This document shows positions 13,294 to 16,469 of a stretch of DNA of 16,469 nucleotides, piece after piece. This DNA comes from an uncultured Lachnospiraceae bacterium. Its GTDB lineage: Bacteria > Bacillota > Clostridia > Lachnospirales > Lachnospiraceae. The notes beneath the pieces are model-generated. The model saw only the letters and a list, made by a program, of their open reading frames with translations, was not told the DNA's origin and ran no database searches. The first letter of the stretch is position 1, and each line of letters begins with the position of its first letter. The DNA lies in the NCBI GenBank assembly GCA_947177925.1, contig CAMWWJ010000034.1, forward strand, positions 1-16,469, written 5' to 3'. Position numbers and translations under genes: made by a program.

Positions 13294-14328
13294 TCACAAA
13301 ATCATCATGGCATCCCCAAATGAAAAGAATCGGTATTTCTCCCGAATAGCCTCTTCATATGCCGAAAGCACATGCTCCCTGCCTGCCAGTGCCGATACAA
13401 GCATAATCAGCGTGGATTCCGGCAGGTGGAAATTTGTAATCAATCCGTCAATCATTTGAAACTGATAACCGGGATAAATAAAGATTTCCGTATTATCACA
13501 GCACTCTTCTATCGCTCCATCCTCTTTCACAGCGCTTTCCAGGGTCCGGCAGCTTGTTGTGCCAACCGCAATGACCCGGTGTCCTTCTGCCTTTGCCCTG
13601 TTAATCTTTTCGGCTGCTTCTTTTGATATTTGATAATATTCCGAATGCATATGATGCTCTAATATATTATCCACCTTTACAGGACGGAAGGTTCCAAGTC
13701 CTACGTGCAGGGTTACATAGGCAATGGAAACTCCCATTTCTTCGATTTTTTCGAGAAGCTCTTTTGTAAAATGCAGTCCTGCTGTAGGTGCAGCCGCAGA
13801 GCCTTCATATTTCGCATATACAGTCTGATATCTGGTCTTATCCTGTAATTTATGGGTAATATAAGGGGGAAGAGGCATTTCCCCAAGCCGGTCCAGTACT
13901 TCTTCAAAAATACCTTCATAGGAAAACTGAATCAGCCGGTTTCCTTCTTCTAATACTTCTAACACCTCTGCCTTTAACAGTCCGTCTCCAAAGACCAGTC
14001 TGGTTCCCGGCCTTGCCTTTTTTCCCGGCTTTACCAGTGTTTCCCAGCAGTCATTTTCCCTTCTTTTCAGCAAAAGTACCTCCACATTTGCCCCGGTATC
14101 TTCCTTGACTCCCATAAGCCTTGCCGGAAGCACCTTTGTATCATTTAATACCAGACAGTCCCCCGGCTTTAAGAAACCGGTAATTTCCCGAAAAGTATGA
14201 TGGGAAATCTCGCCGGTGTCTTTTTTTAATGTAAGCAGCTTCGAGCTGCTTCTGTCTTCCAAAGGGTCCTGGGCAATCAGCTCCTTTGGCAGTTCAAAAT
14301 AAAAATCTGATTTTTTTATGTTATCCAT
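13294..14328 (-). CDS. queA: S-adenosylmethionine:tRNA ribosyltransferase-isomerase
   Basis: Transfers and isomerises the ribosyl group of SAM onto 7-aminomethyl-7-deazaguanine in tRNA, giving epoxyqueuosine in the queuosine pathway. The 344-residue protein is full length. Family motifs are visible in order: FYFELPKELIAQDPLEDRSS, GDCLVLNDTKVLPARLMG, PLPPYI, YAKYEGSAAAPTAGLHFT, HVGLGTFRPV, HMHSEYY, RVIAVGTTSCRTLES and LITNFHLPESTLIMLVSALAG. The start is the ATG at 14328, which has only a weak ribosome site. It follows pheT by 42 bases on the same strand and could share its transcript. This is chromosomal flank, outside the element. Confidence 0.97.
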   Translation of the reverse strand: MDNIKKSDFYFELPKELIAQDPLEDRSSSKLLTLKKDTGEISHHTFREITGFLKPGDCLVLNDTKVLPARLMGVKEDTGANVEVLLLKRRENDCWETLVKPGKKARPGTRLVFGDGLLKAEVLEVLEEGNRLIQFSYEGIFEEVLDRLGEMPLPPYITHKLQDKTRYQTVYAKYEGSAAAPTAGLHFTKELLEKIEEMGVSIAYVTLHVGLGTFRPVKVDNILEHHMHSEYYQISKEAAEKINRAKAEGHRVIAVGTTSCRTLESAVKEDGAIEECCDNTEIFIYPGYQFQMIDGLITNFHLPESTLIMLVSALAGREHVLSAYEEAIREKYRFFSFGDAMMIL

Positions 14329-14370
14329 ATTGTTCTCATTTCTCTATTTTCCCGAATCCATCCGGACTTC

Positions 14371-16380
14371 CTATTGTCTCAGCTCAATGCCAAGTCCTTC
14401 CAGGCCGTTTAAAATCTTCTTCATGGCACCGTTTACATCCGCTTCTTCCAAGGTTCTGTCATTGGCACGGAAATAAATGGAATATGCCATGGATTTAAAG
14501 CCTTCTTTGATCTGTTCCCCTTCATAAATGTCAAACAGTTCATAATGTTCCAGAATTTTACCGCCTCTTTGGGCAAGCATTGCTTCAATCTGACCTGCTA
14601 AAATTTCCTTTGGCACTACCATGGAAATATCACGTTTTACAGCAGGATACTTGGCGATTCCCCGATATTTTCTGTTGAAGGTTGCAAAAGGAAGGATTGA
14701 CTGTATGTCAAGCACTGCCACATAAGCCTTTGTTCCAATATCATAGTTATCGCATACTTCCGGATGAACTTCTCCTAAATATCCTACCGTTTCTCCGTCA
14801 TAGATAATATTTGCCTGTCTGCCGGGATGTAAGAAGGACTTTCCTGCATTGGGGTCATATACTGCTTTTTTATCCATGCCCACAGCCTCAAAAAATTCTT
14901 CTACCACACCTTTCATGGTAAAGAAATCCCCATCTCCATACATGCCAAGAGTAAATTCCATTCTTTCTTCCGGAAGCTCTGTAAGAGGCAATTCCTTTGG
15001 CAGATAAATATTGCCCAGCTCATATAACCTGACATCCTTATTCCTTCTGTTATAATTGGTCGCTAAAGAAGTAAGCATTCCGTTTAAGGAGATGGTTCTC
15101 ATAATGGAGAAATCCTCCCCTAATGGATTTGCAATCACAATTGCTTTTCTGAGCACATCCTCCTTTGGCAATAACAGCTTATCAAATACCTTAGGGCTTT
15201 CAAAGGAGTAGCACATTCCCTGGGAAAATCCACAGTACTCCGCAATGTCCCTTGCCTTTTCTTCAATGCGTAGCTTAAAAGGCAGCTTTCCTGTAGTAGC
15301 TTCCCCGCTTGGAAGGGTGGTTGGAATCTTATCATAGCCGTAAAATCTTGCCACTTCCTCCGCAATATCCGCAATTCCCTCTAAATCCTGACGGAAGGAA
15401 GGAATTTCAAGAACCTTATCTCCGTTTTCTTCTGTAATCACTTTTAATTCCAGACGTTCAAAAATGGAAAGCATTTCCTGTTCGGAAATATCTGTTCCAA
15501 GCAGACCGTTGACTCTTTCCGCTTTAAAAGGAATCCGGTTAAGCTCCTTTAAAGGTACTTTTACATCTATCATGCCGTCCACTACTTCCCCGCAGCCTAA
15601 TTCCTCAATCAACTGACAGGCTCTGTTAATGGCAGCCTCTGCATTATAGGGGTCCAGTCCTTTTTCAAACTTGCCGGAAGCCTCGGTACGAAGTCCAAGA
15701 CGTTTTGCTGATTTCCGAATATTAGCTCCATGGAAAATGGCAGCTTCAAATAATACGGTTTTTACCTCATCCGTAATTTTAGAATTCTCACCGCCCATGA
15801 TTCCGGCAATACCTATTTCCTTTTCTCCATCACAAATCATCAGCATATCTTTGTCAAGCTTTCTGATCTGTCCGTCCAAAGTCTGGAATTCATCTCCGTC
15901 CTTTGCCCTGCGAACTATGATTTTATTGCCTGCAACAGTGGATAAATCAAAGGCATGCATAGGCTGGCCGTATTCTTCCATCACATAATTGGTAATGTCA
16001 ACCAGATTGTTGATAGGACGGATGCCGCTTGCTGCCAGCCTTCTCTGCATCCATTTTGGTGAGGGACCGATCTTGATATTGGTGCAGACCCTTGCACAAT
16101 ATCTTGGACAAAGCTCCTGATCCTTTACTTCCACAGAAATATAATCTTCTATTTTTTCTCCGTTTCCCTTTACTTCTACTTTTGGCGAAATAAATGGTTT
16201 GCCAAAGGTAACCGCAGCTTCCCTTGCAATGCCAAGCACGCTGTAGCAATCCACTCTGTTAGAGGTGATTTCATACTCAAAAACCGTATCCCGAAGTCCC
16301 AGCTCTTCGATGGCATCGGCTCCCACCTTAGCATCCTCCGGAAAAATGTAAATACCAAGCTCCGGCGCTTCCGGATACAT
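14371..16380 (-). CDS. pheT: Phenylalanine-tRNA ligase beta subunit, N-terminus missing
   Basis: Beta chain of the (alpha-beta)2 enzyme that charges tRNA-Phe. The visible 669 residues begin at MYPEAPELGIYIFPEDAKVG, which is internal to PheT (about residue 130 of ~800), so the Met at 16380 is not the true start. Following parts: FEYEITSNRVDCYSVLGIARE, the B3/4 region with MHAFDLS and GIMGG, the B5 region, and the C-terminal anticodon-binding domain (KYPAVKRDISMVVP to the end). The frame continues upstream for only three plausible residues (TRD, to 16389) and meets a TAG at 16414-16416. The expected tRNA-binding domain is absent from the last ~80 bases. See the finding on the break. Confidence 0.93.
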   Translation of the reverse strand: MYPEAPELGIYIFPEDAKVGADAIEELGLRDTVFEYEITSNRVDCYSVLGIAREAAVTFGKPFISPKVEVKGNGEKIEDYISVEVKDQELCPRYCARVCTNIKIGPSPKWMQRRLAASGIRPINNLVDITNYVMEEYGQPMHAFDLSTVAGNKIIVRRAKDGDEFQTLDGQIRKLDKDMLMICDGEKEIGIAGIMGGENSKITDEVKTVLFEAAIFHGANIRKSAKRLGLRTEASGKFEKGLDPYNAEAAINRACQLIEELGCGEVVDGMIDVKVPLKELNRIPFKAERVNGLLGTDISEQEMLSIFERLELKVITEENGDKVLEIPSFRQDLEGIADIAEEVARFYGYDKIPTTLPSGEATTGKLPFKLRIEEKARDIAEYCGFSQGMCYSFESPKVFDKLLLPKEDVLRKAIVIANPLGEDFSIMRTISLNGMLTSLATNYNRRNKDVRLYELGNIYLPKELPLTELPEERMEFTLGMYGDGDFFTMKGVVEEFFEAVGMDKKAVYDPNAGKSFLHPGRQANIIYDGETVGYLGEVHPEVCDNYDIGTKAYVAVLDIQSILPFATFNRKYRGIAKYPAVKRDISMVVPKEILAGQIEAMLAQRGGKILEHYELFDIYEGEQIKEGFKSMAYSIYFRANDRTLEEADVNGAMKKILNGLEGLGIELRQ

Positions 16381-16428
16381 ATCCCGCGTTGGCCAAACTC
16401 GTAGATAGAGCCCCTACAAACAAAAGCA

Positions 16429-16455
16429 AACCCGCCAGGGCGGGTTCCGGTTTTT
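16429..16455 (+). terminator. Terminator-like hairpin at the window end
   Basis: AACCCGC (16429-16435) and GCGGGTT (16440-16446) form a perfect stem with a 4-base loop, extendable to 8 bp. TTTTT (16451-16455) follows on the plus strand. The minus strand is also T-rich after the stem. Its location where the pheT 5' region should be is unexpected, and no gene reading into it is visible. Confidence 0.55.
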
Positions 16456-16469
16456 AAGAACAATGCGTA

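Noticed and set aside
16375..16386. Near-palindrome GGATA-TG-TATCC at the pheT break considered as a recombination site
   Set aside because: The bases lie mostly within conserved pheT codons and there is no matching partner sequence or recombinase link; chance is sufficient.
16176..16463. Minus-strand open frame of 95 codons overlapping the pheT 5' part
   Set aside because: Most of it is an out-of-frame reading of pheT; only the SIYEFG stretch near the break is of interest and is covered in the pheT finding.

Overview
The window looks like part of a Lachnospiraceae/Clostridia-type chromosome (inferred from the low-to-medium GC content, strong AGGAGG-type ribosome sites, the queA/pheT sequences and the kind of mobile element). 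It carries one nearly complete integrative mobilizable element of about 12.9 kb. Chromosomal flanks are the 3' end of a tRNA (probably tRNA-Lys) at 1-34 on the left. On the right are a small zinc-ribbon gene, queA and most of pheT (about 13041-16389). Almost every gene is on the minus strand; the one clear exception is an XRE regulator at 11779-12600.

Element, left to right. (1) Integration: a large serine recombinase with a DUF4368-type tail (248-1903), overlapped by a small unknown gene. (2) Replication: a DnaC/IstB-like helicase loader (2305-3159) and a phage-type replisome organizer (3156-3941). The organizer gene contains an origin-like iteron and polypyrimidine tract, as in lambda gene O. 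(3) Mobilization: a MobA/MobL (MobQ) relaxase (3928-5517), a structured oriT with an RSF1010-like nick core (5536-5718), and two small proteins upstream. (4) Cargo: an operon transcribed leftward from about 10.6 kb, encoding an ECF sigma factor, a six-helix membrane protein with the position of an anti-sigma factor, an ABC ATPase, an ABC permease and a VanY-like M15 D,D-carboxypeptidase. A broken second sigma/anti-sigma pair lies just upstream and has a similar ECF-type promoter. (5) Control: an 87-aa unknown protein behind a four-site GGTACC array, a divergent XRE protein behind two GGAAATTTCC repeats, and a second 70-residue XRE protein at the right end.

No type IV secretion, coupling-protein or antibiotic-resistance efflux gene is visible. 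The element should therefore excise and replicate by itself but need a helper conjugation system to transfer. The cargo reads as a self-regulated envelope-stress or antimicrobial-defence cassette.

The most useful observation is a consistent attachment-site model. Near-identical 14-bp sequences at 108-121 and 13033-13046 share a central TG. Joining the two element ends at that TG gives a palindrome with 13/14 matching arms, centred on the TG. This fixes the element to about 114-13040 and places the insertion in the 3' part of the zinc-ribbon gene. Separately, the pheT reading frame is lost beyond about 16389, where a GC-rich terminator-like hairpin follows. This is either an assembly chimera at the window edge or a real rearrangement.
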